64,000 nt of DNA, from the NCBI GenBank assembly GCA_030426765.1, contig JAUHXV010000011.1, forward strand, positions 1-64,000. The letters run 5' to 3'. The translations under genes were made by a program, and so were the position numbers. Below are positions 45,066 to 54,570 of this stretch, one piece after another; positions within the stretch are counted from its first letter, which is position 1, and every line of letters begins with the position of its first letter. This DNA is from Bacteroidia bacterium. Lineage in GTDB: Bacteria; Bacteroidota; Bacteroidia; Chitinophagales; Saprospiraceae. The notes under the pieces were generated by a model. The model was not told where the DNA came from. It worked only from the letters and a program-made list of their open reading frames with translations, and did no database searches.

Positions 45066-45608
45066 TTCAATATTTCTTGATTTCAAAGTAGCCCTAAATT
45101 TCTTGTTTTTCGTCCGATCACTGGCTAATAAACAGGCTCTTTTGCTTGCGAAACGTTAGCCTTTAGCGTTGGGGCAAGCAAATGTGCCTGTTAGTGTGGG
45201 GGCTTCTTTTTGCATGTTGCACAACTTGTTTATACTCACAACAATATAGCTGGTTATATGCTGATTTGCATTTATTGCGAAATAAAGTTTCAGGTCACAT
45301 TCAATCGAGCATGCCCTAAATCGGGTTTCTGATTTGGCCAAGCGATAATTCTCTAATATGCGCTTAAATCATAGTCGACTTCAGCCCCCTGTGTCCCAAT
45401 ATAGTCTAACTATATCGAAAATCTGCCCCGGATTCAAAGAACCTTTCCTGAGCCTAATAATTATCATTCAACATTCCTCATCACGGAAGAACGATTATTA
45501 TATAGATTTCATACCTAACCGCGAAATGGCTTCAATACTACTTGCTTGACACCATTTAGCAATATTTAAAAATTAGAGAATTATTAAGTTTTTTTATTCT
45601 AACAGGAT
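45066..45608. other. AT-rich island gap with a hairpin
   Basis: No gene I would defend lies here. At about 45138-45177 TTGCTTGC and GCAAGCAA form the arms of a hairpin enclosing AACGTTAGCC...TAGCGTT, similar in style to the inverted repeat at 40482. The remainder (45180-45608) is AT-rich with stops in all frames at short intervals. Confidence 0.5.
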
Positions 45609-47108
45609 TTACAAAGAACTTTTCATTATTTGCCAAAGCACTTCAAATGGCACAATTTCAATTTCAATATTATCCCCCGACCCGTAGAGTGCTACATTTC
45701 CTAGTTGTTCCCTTAGGTCTGATGTGTATCGCTCTGTTCTGACAGGATGAAAATCTGCTTTTGCCATCTGGACCACCATTTTAATCATACAGTTACTTCT
45801 GAATGAATCATCCTTCCGCAGATACCTGTATGCATACTGGTTTAGTGAGTCAATTTTATCTATAATGACACCAAACTCTTTTCGCTGCAGGAGAAAACCA
45901 ATATGCATGAGCAGGATACTCACATTGATGCCTCGTTTATCTTTACTAAATACCGGCGTCGTATTCAAAAACTTTGCAAGCTTAAACTCAGGCAGTTCAA
46001 GGTTTTTAATCGCAGACTTGTCCACGATATCGGAATCAACCAATAAATGTATATACCCAAGAGCGGCCATAAATATCTCCGTAAAATAGTCCCCCAGTTT
46101 TTGAAATTTGGGGTTTTCGACCATCTCGGTAATAGTCAAAATAGCCCCGACATAATCACTGCTAAATATCTGGGCTTTAAGCGTATAATGCCCTATTCTG
46201 TACCATTGTACAGACCCAGGAGAAAGCTGATTCATAAGTATCTTGCCTTCCGCAATAGCTTCTTTGTTTTTGCCCACTTGTATCAGCGCCCAGAGCTTTC
46301 TGACGGATATGGTTGAAATCGCGTTGCCTGTCCTGAAGTCCGGCGAACTAAACTCTTTAAGAGCAGCCTCAGAGGATTTTAACAAACCCCTATAATCCTT
46401 TACATATTCAAAATAAGCTGCCTCTATTCTGTATTTGTTGTAATTAAAAAAATATGATCTGATGCCGTCAGCATTTTTTAAATCAGAATAATACCGGAAT
46501 GCCTTATTCTTCATCTCCTGAGTCGGAGTAGCCAGCGACTGGAACTGATCCCGTTGCAAATCCAGATAATAATTTTCAGACTTAATTTCCCATTTGTATA
46601 TCTCCAGGTATTGAGATTGAATGTCCTGATATTTTTTCAGTTTATACTTGTTGTACATGGCGCCATTATAATAGGCAATCAGCATCCGGGATTGTTCAAG
46701 TACGTTTTCAGTAACATGGTATCGCATCGACTTGACTATTGATTTCTCAATGATATCCGTGGACAACTTAGCTGACCTTCTTTGCACCAGAGATCTGGCG
46801 ATCAATGTCTGTCGAAAATTTTCCAAAAACTCTCTGGATCTTGCATCGAGAGAAATGGATGAGGTGCTTGTCAAAATGATAACATGATAAAATACATCCC
46901 GCAGTCTGGACTTTAGCCTTGAAAATGCCGAAACGCGCTTTTTCCCATAGATGCTGATCATGCACTCTGAATCTGAAAGCTCGTCGCCCGATGCATAAGT
47001 GATTTTATAGAGTTTGTTTAACGGACTCTTTTCATCTCCGGGAATTAACGCGTCAAGCATTCTCCTGTGCTTACTACACAATCTTGCCAATTCATAGAGA
47101 GTTTCCAT
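45609..47108 (-). CDS. Helical ~500-residue protein of a Saprospiraceae-type paralogue family
   Basis: The 499-residue protein is cytosolic and almost entirely alpha-helical, with TPR-like spacing (YRGLLKSSEAALKEF, NKEAIAEGKILMNQLS). The C-terminal third contains NTTPVFSKDKRGINVSIL, YLRKDDSFRSNCMIKMVVQ and the end motif RTERYTSDLREQL...IEIEIVPFEVLWQIM. From memory, related sequences are numerous in Saprospiraceae genomes and uncharacterised. A truncated paralogue lies at 38275, and a short peptide-coding transcript is divergently oriented 649 bp upstream. Function unknown; a regulatory or sensor role is speculation from the repeats. Confidence 0.75.
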   Translation of the reverse strand: METLYELARLCSKHRRMLDALIPGDEKSPLNKLYKITYASGDELSDSECMISIYGKKRVSAFSRLKSRLRDVFYHVIILTSTSSISLDARSREFLENFRQTLIARSLVQRRSAKLSTDIIEKSIVKSMRYHVTENVLEQSRMLIAYYNGAMYNKYKLKKYQDIQSQYLEIYKWEIKSENYYLDLQRDQFQSLATPTQEMKNKAFRYYSDLKNADGIRSYFFNYNKYRIEAAYFEYVKDYRGLLKSSEAALKEFSSPDFRTGNAISTISVRKLWALIQVGKNKEAIAEGKILMNQLSPGSVQWYRIGHYTLKAQIFSSDYVGAILTITEMVENPKFQKLGDYFTEIFMAALGYIHLLVDSDIVDKSAIKNLELPEFKLAKFLNTTPVFSKDKRGINVSILLMHIGFLLQRKEFGVIIDKIDSLNQYAYRYLRKDDSFRSNCMIKMVVQMAKADFHPVRTERYTSDLREQLGNVALYGSGDNIEIEIVPFEVLWQIMKSSL

Positions 47109-47756
47109 CTACACGATTGAATAGATTAAACCAAATCGGAATAAATGTTCTGATCCCGGTAAAATGCACTCTAGCGCCTTTCCTATTTTCAACATAAAAC
47201 CTATATATGATCGAGTTGCTATTTAGTGGTTCAACAAAAGACAGTTGTGATTAAGTCTTGTCATAATACTGTATAAAACAATGCCACTTTTTCTTACCTT
47301 AATCGTCGGAAAGCCCCTTCATCCCTCCGGGTACTTTTGATACTTGTAGATCAGTTCTGGAAAAAGTGTCATAAAAGCCTGGTATTTAACTTACAGATAA
47401 AATCCCTGGAGATAATCTTTTTGCAATTTTTCATCGATTGCATTGTATTGTATTCAGATTATCAGCACATTACATATTCAATAATTGCGATTATTGGAAT
47501 TTTGCAATGTAAAATATAAAGAGTTTTTTATTTGAGTTATAACAATTTTAGCCCAACCTTTACACTGTCAGAAAGATTTGCGACATTTCTTAGCAACTGG
47601 TATTGCTAAAATGTTGGTTTTTAACAAGTTCTATGATATAGAACCGCTTATTTTCCTCATTTACTGTGTAAAAGTACATGGTTTTCTGTTAATAAAGTAA
47701 AGTGTTGGTTGGTCTAAATTTGTGTTAACAATTTCAATCAAACAACAAAAACAGTT
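47109..47756. other. Regulatory-looking spacer with small palindromes
   Basis: This AT-rich spacer between divergent genes has at least two perfect palindromes: TTAGCAA/TTGCTAA (47590-47609) and GTTCTAT/ATAGAAC (47628-47644), the second within 75 bp of a -7-like TAAATTTG at 47715-47722. They are candidate operators. A 60-codon ORF in the middle is not supported by anything else. Confidence 0.5.
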
Positions 47757-47822
47757 ATGGAAGCTATCGACTTGTTACTTTGCTTATTAGGGATTATTGG
47801 CGGAGACGACTTTGACAACTAG
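47757..47822 (+). CDS. 21-residue hydrophobic peptide
   Basis: ATG at 47757 opens a 21-codon ORF: MEAIDLLLCLLGIIGG followed by DDFDN and TAG. The core is very hydrophobic and ends in a double Gly, then five residues of which three are Asp. It is preceded by a TAAATTTG -7-like element 35 bp upstream and followed by a hairpin and a terminator, giving a stand-alone transcript of ~250 nt. The GG could be a leader-cleavage site (inference). Peptide, toxin, or signal roles are all possible. It is too short for statistical support, but its transcription unit is well formed. Confidence 0.5.
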   Translation: MEAIDLLLCLLGIIGGDDFDN

Positions 47823-47846
47823 AATATATCTTTTTTAGATAAAAGC

Positions 47847-47872
47847 CATATCTGACCCAGCGGTCAGATATG
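47847..47872 (+). other. Perfect 11-bp hairpin after the short peptide ORF
   Basis: CATATCTGACC pairs perfectly with GGTCAGATATG around a CAGC loop, 24 nt after the peptide stop. There is no T-run, so it is a structural element or operator of the short transcript and not the terminator. Confidence 0.6.
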
Positions 47873-47916
47873 TCACTATAAAGAATCATTAGTTCTTTTT
47901 TGGGTGTTATGCAATG

Positions 47917-47974
47917 ACCACCTGCTTCTCTTTGCGAGGACAATCTTCTGGCAAACAGTAGGTGGTTTTTTTTT
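47917..47974 (+). terminator. Terminator of the short peptide transcript
   Basis: ACCACCTGCT pairs with AGTAGGTGGT around a ~30-nt loop and is followed by eight T on the plus strand. The uvrA gene is on the other strand and has no T-run there, so this terminator serves the 21-residue peptide transcript. Confidence 0.75.
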
Positions 47975-47993
47975 GACTACAGAGATTATCCTA

Positions 47994-50855
47994 TTATAAC
48001 TCCTGCTTGAGAAAAGCACCTGTATGGCTGGTAGGGTGGCCGGCGACAGACTCAGGAGTACCCGAACACACTATGGAACCACCCTCTTTTCCTCCATTCA
48101 ACCCCACATCAATGATGTGATCAGCTACTTTAATGACGTCCATGTGATGCTCAATGACGATAGCTGTGTTTCCACGATCCACAAGACTCTGAATCACGTG
48201 CAGTAAGTACCGGATATCCTCAAAATGCAGCCCCGTCGTAGGCTCATCCAGGATATACAAGGTCTGCCCCGTATCCTTTTTCGCCAGTTCCTCAGCGAGC
48301 TTGACCCGCTGCGCCTCGCCCCCGGACAAGGTTGTTGCCTGCTGCCCCAGGGTGATATAGCCAAGGCCCACCTCCTCAAGGGTCTTTAGCTTCCGATGGA
48401 TCGAGGGTATATTTTCAAAAAAGACCACCGCCTGCTCTACCGTCATCTCGAGGACATCATTGATCGATTGCGATTTGTAATGGATCTCGAGGGTCTCCCG
48501 GTTGTACCGCTTACCCATACACGTCTCACAATCCACCAACACATCGGGCAGGAAGTTCATCTCGATCACCCGACGCCCCGAACCATGACACGTCTCACAC
48601 CGGCCTCCTTTGACATTAAATGAAAAGCGACCCGGCTTATACCCCCTGATCTTAGCTTCGGGCACATTGGCAAACAAGCTGCGGATATCCGTAAAAACAC
48701 CGGTATAGGTAGCCGGATTAGACCTCGGTGTCCGCCCGATCGGCGACTGATCCACTTCGATGACCTTATCAATATGGTCCATCCCGGTGATCTTTTCATA
48801 TGGAAGCGGTCGCTCGAGGCTATTGTGCATCGCCTGCCGCAGGATCGGATACAACGTTTCATTGATCAGCGACGACTTCCCACTACCGGAAACACCGGTG
48901 ACGCAGATAAATTTCCCAAGCGGGATCTCCACCGTGACATTCTTCAGATTGTGGCCGGTCGCCCCACTCAGCACAATTTTCTTTCCATTGCCCTTCCGAC
49001 GTTTTTCCGGTATCTCGATCTGGCGCTGGCCATTCAGGTATTGCGCGGTCAGTCCATCTGTTTTCAATACCTGCTTAGGTGTCCCTTGCGCCACCAACTC
49101 ACCTCCATGCACGCCCGCCCCTGGACCCAGGTCAATGAGATAGTCCGCGGCCAGCATGATATCCTTGTCATGTTCCACCACGAGTACCGAATTGCCAATG
49201 GCACTCAGGTCCCTCAACGATTTGATGAGCAACTGATTGTCCCGCTGATGCAACCCAATGGAAGGCTCGTCAAGGATATAGGTGATCCCGGTGAGTTGCG
49301 ACCCAATCTGTGTCGCCAGACGCGTTCGCTGCGTCTCTCCTCCGGACATAGTTCTCGATGGGCGATTTAATTGCAGATAATGCAGTCCCACCGTCACCAG
49401 AAAGCCGAGTCGATCCCGGATCTCCTTGATGACATCACGGCCGATCATGGTTTGTTTTTCGGTCAGCCTGTTTTCCAAACCGTCAAACCACCCATACAGG
49501 TCCCCAAGATCGATATTGGCCAGTTCACCGATGTGCCGGTCATCGATCTTAAAATACCGGGACTCCTTTTTTATTCTATACCCTTCGCATTCCGGGCATT
49601 CGGATATCGTCATAAAGGCCTCGGCCCACTGGCGGATCTTTTCGCTGGTGGTGGTCTCATACCATCGGCGCAACATATTGACTATACCCTCTGACCCTAA
49701 GTCAAATATCAAATCATGCGGCAGATAATCCGGAGCGGATGTCGTACCCGGCTTACCACCGTGAAGGATAATCTCCAATGCCTCAGGATCGATCTCTTTG
49801 ATGGGTGTAGCAAAGGTGAATTTGTATTTCTTTGAGATCTGCCTCAGCTGTTTGAAGGTATGATTGTCCCGCACGTCACCAAACGGCGCGATGCCTACAT
49901 CATTGATCGATTTCGAGTCATCGGGGATCACCTTTTCCATGTCCACCATGGTCACTTCGCCGAGCCCGTTGCAATTCGGGCATGCCCCATATGGTGAGTT
50001 GAATGAAAATGAATTGGGCGACGGCTCTTCGTACGAAATCCCGGACGTGGAACACATAAGGTGACGCGAATAAATCTTCGGCGTTTCATCCCCCACGCGC
50101 AGCACCATAAGCATCCCTTCACCCATGCGCAGAGCGGACGACAAACTGCTCGTCACACGTGCTGTTTTTTCGGGTTGCTTGACTGTCAGGCGATCCACGA
50201 CGAGTTCGATATCGTGCGTTTTGTAGCGATCCACCTGCATTTTCGGACTTAGGTCATGGAGTTCGCCATCCACTCTCACTTTAGTATATCCTTGCTTCCG
50301 CAGTTGGTCAAACAACTCCCGATAATGTCCTTTCCGTCCGCGCACCACGGGTGCCAGAATGAGAATTTTCTCATTATCGAAATCCGACAGTACATGTTCG
50401 TGTATCTGCTCTTCGGTATACTGGACCATTTTCTCCCCGGTCACATAGGAGTAAGCTTCTCCGGCGCGCGCGTAAAGCAGTCTGAGGAAATCATAGATTT
50501 CTGTGATCGTTCCAACCGTAGATCTGGGATTCCAGCCGGAGGTTTTTTGTTCGATGCTGATCACAGGACTCAGCCCGTCGATCTTCTCCACATCGGGTCT
50601 TTCAATGCCTCCCAAAAACTGCCGCGCATACGCAGAGAAAGTTTCCAGGTAGCGCCGCTGTCCTTCCGCATAGATGGTGTCGAATGCCAGGGATGATTTT
50701 CCGCTCCCGCTGATCCCGGTGATGACGACCAGTTTTTCGCGCGGGATTTCCAGATCGATGCCTTTGAGGTTGTGCTCGTGGGCGCCGATGATCTCGATCA
50801 TGTCCTCTTTCTGAGCAGACTTTTCGGGGGCTTTATGTGTCTTTTTCCTGGCCAT
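47994..50855 (-). CDS. uvrA: Excinuclease ABC subunit A
   Basis: The 953-residue protein is full-length UvrA, the damage-recognition ATPase of nucleotide excision repair. It has two ABC modules: Walker [13 protein letters not shown] near residue 48 and [13 protein letters not shown] near residue 645, with ABC signatures [11 protein letters not shown] and [14 protein letters not shown]. Zinc-finger cysteines appear as [18 protein letters not shown] and [19 protein letters not shown]. The C-terminus [19 protein letters not shown] is typical. It acts with UvrB and UvrC, not present here. The gene marks the return to core genome after the AT-rich island. Confidence 0.98.
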   Translation of the reverse strand: MARKKTHKAPEKSAQKEDMIEIIGAHEHNLKGIDLEIPREKLVVITGISGSGKSSLAFDTIYAEGQRRYLETFSAYARQFLGGIERPDVEKIDGLSPVISIEQKTSGWNPRSTVGTITEIYDFLRLLYARAGEAYSYVTGEKMVQYTEEQIHEHVLSDFDNEKILILAPVVRGRKGHYRELFDQLRKQGYTKVRVDGELHDLSPKMQVDRYKTHDIELVVDRLTVKQPEKTARVTSSLSSALRMGEGMLMVLRVGDETPKIYSRHLMCSTSGISYEEPSPNSFSFNSPYGACPNCNGLGEVTMVDMEKVIPDDSKSINDVGIAPFGDVRDNHTFKQLRQISKKYKFTFATPIKEIDPEALEIILHGGKPGTTSAPDYLPHDLIFDLGSEGIVNMLRRWYETTTSEKIRQWAEAFMTISECPECEGYRIKKESRYFKIDDRHIGELANIDLGDLYGWFDGLENRLTEKQTMIGRDVIKEIRDRLGFLVTVGLHYLQLNRPSRTMSGGETQRTRLATQIGSQLTGITYILDEPSIGLHQRDNQLLIKSLRDLSAIGNSVLVVEHDKDIMLAADYLIDLGPGAGVHGGELVAQGTPKQVLKTDGLTAQYLNGQRQIEIPEKRRKGNGKKIVLSGATGHNLKNVTVEIPLGKFICVTGVSGSGKSSLINETLYPILRQAMHNSLERPLPYEKITGMDHIDKVIEVDQSPIGRTPRSNPATYTGVFTDIRSLFANVPEAKIRGYKPGRFSFNVKGGRCETCHGSGRRVIEMNFLPDVLVDCETCMGKRYNRETLEIHYKSQSINDVLEMTVEQAVVFFENIPSIHRKLKTLEEVGLGYITLGQQATTLSGGEAQRVKLAEELAKKDTGQTLYILDEPTTGLHFEDIRYLLHVIQSLVDRGNTAIVIEHHMDVIKVADHIIDVGLNGGKEGGSIVCSGTPESVAGHPTSHTGAFLKQEL

Positions 50856-50965
50856 GGACGGTTAAAAAGTGTACAAAGGTACGGAACATTCGAGCAGCCG
50901 CAAAGGTTGGGCAGATGTTGAGGGTGTGAGGGAGCGATGGGGTGATTTAGTGATGCAATGAGGGG

Positions 50966-51138
50966 TGAGCAGTGAGCAGTGATTTTTCTGGTCGCGCTTT
51001 AGCGCATGACCATCTTTGAGAAAGATTTAAAAAATTTATCCCGATGCATCGGGAACCCCGTGCTTTAGCTCGGGGATTGTGAAAATAAGCTTAATCAAAT
51101 TCAAGCTTAGAATCACTGCCCCGTGCTTTAGCTCGGGG
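50966..51138. repeat. REP-like palindromes upstream of paaE
   Basis: The gap contains GTGAGCAGTGAGCAGTGA (50966-50983), the stem TCGCGCTTTAGCGC (50991-51005), CCCGATGCATCGGG (51040-51053), and two copies of CCCCGTGCTTTAGCTCGGGG (51056-51075, 51119-51138). A relative of the last unit is at 24129. The remainder contains the paaE operator. Confidence 0.8.
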
Positions 51139-51267
51139 AAAATGGTAAAAAAGCCCTTTCTCTTTTCCGCCTCTTCCTCTTTTCCGCCCCTAATACAAGT
51201 TGTATCCATCTTTCTCAAGATCACAGATCCCCAAATCCCCCTAACCGTTAACCTTTCCAGGAAACAG

Positions 51268-51283
51268 ACGAACAATCGTTCGT
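51268..51283 (+). promoter_or_regulatory. PaaR-type operator in the paaE promoter
   Basis: ACGAACAATCGTTCGT is a 6-4-6 inverted repeat. From memory, the TetR-type repressor PaaR of phenylacetate degradation in Thermus binds CNAACGNNCGTTNG; this site matches all but one defined base. It lies directly upstream of a -7-like TATTTTTG at 51290-51297, so bound repressor would block RNA polymerase. The tetR gene at 52758 is the probable source of the repressor. Confidence 0.65.
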
Positions 51284-51302
51284 ATTTCTTATTTTTGTAG
51301 CC

Positions 51303-52382
51303 ATGAGTCGATATCAATCCCTGCGGGTAGCCCGCGTGCAGAAGGAAACCAATGACTGCGTATCCGTCTGGCTCGAGGTGCCGGAAGACATGAAAGCACA
51401 GTTTGCCTACAAACCCGGGCAATACCTGAGCTGCAGAGCTATCATCGATGGCGAGGAGGTGAGACGATCCTATTCGATCTGCTCCGTGCCTTCCGATCCC
51501 GATCTGGTGATCGCCGCCAAACGCGTACCGGGCGGAAAGATGTCCACCTATATCAACAGAGAACTCAAAGCCGGAGATACATTTGAAGTGACACCGCCTG
51601 AAGGTAAGTTTACACTACCCGCCGATCTGCCGGACAATGCCACGTTGTTGTTTTTTGCCGCCGGAAGTGGCATCACGCCCATCATCTCCCTGATCAGACA
51701 TTTTCTGGAAACTACACGTGAAGGACAGGCAACTTTATTTTACACTAATAAAACCAGTGATTCGATCATATTCAGAGATCAGCTCGAAGCCCTCAAAAAC
51801 GAACACATGATGCGCTTCACGCTATATCACGTGCTCACCCGCGAAGTCACCGGAACAGAAATTTTTTCCGGAAGAATCAACGCTGAAAAGTGCGCCATTT
51901 TTGCCAAACATTTTTTCAATCCATCAGAGACCCATACCTGCTACACTTGCGGCCCCGAACTTCACATACAGGAGCTCACTGCTGCGCTGAAAGATCTGGG
52001 GATGAAAGACGAACAATTAAAGTTCGAATTGTTTGGCACGACCAACTCACACGTTCGACATATAGAAGAAGAAAAAGTTGTCCTCGAGGGAGAAGACAAA
52101 CTCTCCAGAGTCACCGTGCGCATCGATGGCCATGAAGCCGATTTGCAAATCAACTACCTCGGCAATAATGTACTGGACACCGCCATCAACGCAGGCATGG
52201 ATATCCCCTACTCCTGCAAAGGAGGTGTCTGCAGCACCTGCAAAGCCCAGGTCGTGGAAGGCGAAGTATACATGGATGTCCACTACGGACTCGAGCCGGA
52301 TGAAATCGATGCAGGCATTGTATTGACCTGTCAGAGCCATCCGAGATCGGAGAGATTGATCCTGGACTATGATATTCTGTAA
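51303..52382 (+). CDS. paaE: Phenylacetyl-CoA epoxidase reductase subunit PaaE
   Basis: The 359-residue reductase passes electrons from NADPH through FAD and a 2Fe-2S cluster to the PaaA diiron site. Domains in order: FAD-binding barrel with RRSYSICS, NAD(P)-binding domain with FFAAGSGITPIISL, and a plant-type ferredoxin with CKGGVCSTC and a later Cys in VLTCQSHP. This domain order is that of PaaE. The promoter has a PaaR-like operator, and a tetR-paaA-paaB group follows 375 bp downstream. The enzyme set is incomplete in this window: no paaC or paaD is seen. Confidence 0.95.
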   Translation: MSRYQSLRVARVQKETNDCVSVWLEVPEDMKAQFAYKPGQYLSCRAIIDGEEVRRSYSICSVPSDPDLVIAAKRVPGGKMSTYINRELKAGDTFEVTPPEGKFTLPADLPDNATLLFFAAGSGITPIISLIRHFLETTREGQATLFYTNKTSDSIIFRDQLEALKNEHMMRFTLYHVLTREVTGTEIFSGRINAEKCAIFAKHFFNPSETHTCYTCGPELHIQELTAALKDLGMKDEQLKFELFGTTNSHVRHIEEEKVVLEGEDKLSRVTVRIDGHEADLQINYLGNNVLDTAINAGMDIPYSCKGGVCSTCKAQVVEGEVYMDVHYGLEPDEIDAGIVLTCQSHPRSERLILDYDIL

Positions 52383-52757
52383 CAAAGGAGGGGCAGAAGA
52401 GAGGAAGAGGCGGAAGGGCTCCCGATGTGTCGGGAGGCGGAAGGGCAGAAAGTCGAAGTGAAACGGAGACCCTGCCATCCGACAAAGGAGGATGCTCTGA
52501 AGGGGCGGAAGGGCGGAAGGGCGGATAGACAGAAAGATAAACTATTTGTCAGAAGGCGGAGGATTGATAATTTAATCCAGCCCGCTTATGTGGTTGGTGT
52601 TGAGAAGTGAAGAGCCCTGAAGGGGCGCCCTAGTAGCGATGGGGTTTAGCCCTAAGCTAAAGTGAGCAGTGAGGTGAGTAGTGAGTAGTGAATAGAAAGA
52701 AACTAACCATCTAAACCCATAAACATTTAAACTTTTAAAACGGCAGAACACCACAAC
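52383..52757. repeat. Repeat-rich gap between paaE and tetR
   Basis: No gene is present. CTCCCGATGTGTCGGGAG (52419-52436) is a palindrome; GGGCGGAA is tandemly repeated (52502-52526); a copy of the GAGCCCTGAAGGGGCGCCC element (52612-52660) matches 27301-27345 in reverse; and GTGAGTAGTGAG units (52662-52693) are related to those at 59010. Confidence 0.8.
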
Positions 52758-53333
52758 ATGCCCGTAGCAAATAAAAGAAAGGAAGAAATCCAAACCGCCG
52801 CAGCAAAACTCTTTGGTGAAAAAGGTTTTGCGGCGGCATCGGTACGCGACATTGCTAAATCCGTCGGACTGGGGGCGGCCAGCCTGTACAATCACATGGG
52901 TTCGAAAGACGAACTGCTGACGACGATTTGCTTTCGATGCGCGCACAACTTCCTGGAGGGCATGGAACAGATTGAAGCGCAACAAACCGACCCGGTGGAA
53001 AAGATCAGGGCACTCATTCATCTTCAGATACGAATTGCGCTGGAAGATGAAAGTTCGCTGACCGTTTTCAATGACGAGTGGCGGCATTTGCGCGAACCCT
53101 ATTTATCCACCTTCCTTGATTTGCGAAGAACCTACGAAACGGCTTATCTTCGGATTATCAAAGAAGGTATCCGGCAGGGAAGGCTGAAAGGCAACGACAG
53201 TTACCTGATCTATCAAACAATTCTCTCTTCTCTTCGTTGGTTACATAGAGACCATAGCAAAAAAATAAAACTGTCAGAAAAAGCGATGACGGAACAAATT
53301 TCTACCATACTAATTAAAGGAATAACATCATGA
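52758..53333 (+). CDS. paaR: TetR-family regulator, probable PaaR
   Basis: The 191-residue regulator has an N-terminal TetR helix-turn-helix ([41 protein letters not shown]) and a C-terminal ligand domain of TetR_C_33 type (FNDEWRHL..P....F..LRR.YE....RII.EGI..G). It precedes paaA with a 4-bp overlap (ATGA). Position and operator suggest it represses the cluster until phenylacetyl-CoA binds. The symbol is inferred from context. Confidence 0.8.
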   Translation: MPVANKRKEEIQTAAAKLFGEKGFAAASVRDIAKSVGLGAASLYNHMGSKDELLTTICFRCAHNFLEGMEQIEAQQTDPVEKIRALIHLQIRIALEDESSLTVFNDEWRHLREPYLSTFLDLRRTYETAYLRIIKEGIRQGRLKGNDSYLIYQTILSSLRWLHRDHSKKIKLSEKAMTEQISTILIKGITS

Positions 53334-54283
53334 GTGTCATAGATCTCGAAAAGCGATTTCAGGAAAAAATCGACAGCGACATACGCATCGAACCACGTGA
53401 TTGGATGCCCGAAAAATATCGAACGACCCTGATCCGGCAGATCGGCCAGCATGCCCATTCCGAAATTGTGGGGATGCTCCCTGAAGGCAACTGGATCACG
53501 AGAGCTCCGTCGCTGAAACGGAAAGTTGCCCTGCTCGCTAAAGTACAGGACGAGGCAGGTCACGGATTGTACCTCTACAGTGCCGCCGAAACCCTTGGTG
53601 CAGAACGCGATGAAATGGTGGAGGAATTGCACTCCGGAAAAGCCAAATACAGCAGCATTTTTAATTACCCCACCCTGACGTGGGCAGACATGGGCGCGAT
53701 TGGTTGGCTCGTAGATGGAGCTGCGATTCAAAATCAGATTCCGCTGTGCCATTGTTCGTACGGTCCGTATGCACGCGCGATGATCAGAATCTGTAAAGAG
53801 GAGAGTTTTCATCAACGTCAGGGTTTTGAGATCATGACAGTTTTGTGCGCCGGCACACCTGCTCAGAAAGCGATGGCTCAGGATGCGCTTAACCGCTTCT
53901 GGTGGCCGAGCCTGATGATGTTTGGCCCTCCGGATTCCGAATCTACCCATACTGAGCAATCCCAGAAATGGGGCATTAAGCGATTCACTAACGACGAACT
54001 GCGTCAGCGGTTTGTGGATATGATCGCGCCGCAGGCGGATCACTTAGGCATCACAATTCCCGATCCCGATTTGAAATGGAATGAAGAAAGACAGCATTAC
54101 GATTTCGGTGAAATCGACTGGGAAGAATTCTGGCATGTTGTCAAAGGACACGGACCGTGTAATAAACAACGCATCGAAGCCCGCACCAAAGCCTGGGAAG
54201 AAGGTGCCTGGGTAAGAGAAGCCGCACTGGCCTACGCAGAAAAACATTCTAACACGCAAACATCAAAATCCAAAGCCGTATGA
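53330..54283 (+). CDS. paaA: 1,2-phenylacetyl-CoA epoxidase catalytic subunit PaaA
   Basis: The 317-residue diiron oxygenase subunit inserts one O atom into the phenyl ring of phenylacetyl-CoA. The E-x2-H iron ligand motifs are visible as [17 protein letters not shown] and [12 protein letters not shown]. The rest ([31 protein letters not shown]-like) matches PaaA. It should form a heterocomplex with PaaB, PaaC and PaaD; only paaB is adjacent here. Overlaps tetR by 4 bp and paaB by 4 bp, so translation is coupled. Confidence 0.97.
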   Translation: MSVIDLEKRFQEKIDSDIRIEPRDWMPEKYRTTLIRQIGQHAHSEIVGMLPEGNWITRAPSLKRKVALLAKVQDEAGHGLYLYSAAETLGAERDEMVEELHSGKAKYSSIFNYPTLTWADMGAIGWLVDGAAIQNQIPLCHCSYGPYARAMIRICKEESFHQRQGFEIMTVLCAGTPAQKAMAQDALNRFWWPSLMMFGPPDSESTHTEQSQKWGIKRFTNDELRQRFVDMIAPQADHLGITIPDPDLKWNEERQHYDFGEIDWEEFWHVVKGHGPCNKQRIEARTKAWEEGAWVREAALAYAEKHSNTQTSKSKAV

Positions 54284-54561
54284 AATCCTGGCCATTATAT
54301 GAAGTCTTCATCCGATCCAAAGCCGGCCTGCATCACAAACACGCCGGGAGCCTGCATGCCGCCGATGCCGAAATGGCCATCGAAAATGCACGGGATGTCT
54401 ATTGCCGACGCAACGAAGGCGTAAGTATTTGGGTGGTACTGTCATCCGATATCACAGCCTCGAATCCGGACAACAGTGAAGAGCTGTTTGACCCGGCCGA
54501 AGACAAAATCTACAGACACCCGACTTTCTATCACGTGCCGGAAGGCGTCAAACATCTTTAA
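54280..54561 (+). CDS. paaB: 1,2-phenylacetyl-CoA epoxidase subunit PaaB
   Basis: The 93-residue protein is typical Paa[49 protein letters not shown] and a C-terminal [12 protein letters not shown]. It is the small structural subunit bridging PaaAC dimers. It overlaps paaA by 4 bp and is followed 9 bp later by an unrelated carboxypeptidase, not by paaC. Confidence 0.95.
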   Translation: MKSWPLYEVFIRSKAGLHHKHAGSLHAADAEMAIENARDVYCRRNEGVSIWVVLSSDITASNPDNSEELFDPAEDKIYRHPTFYHVPEGVKHL

Positions 54562-54570
54562 AAACGGTTG

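Noticed and set aside
47337-47519. 60-residue plus-strand ORF in the spacer before the short peptide
   Set aside because: Isoleucine/phenylalanine-rich chance ORF in AT-rich DNA with no upstream signal.
51036-51422. 128-residue minus-strand ORF before paaE
   Set aside because: It runs through REP palindromes (giving repeated LKHG) and overlaps the paaE start on the other strand.
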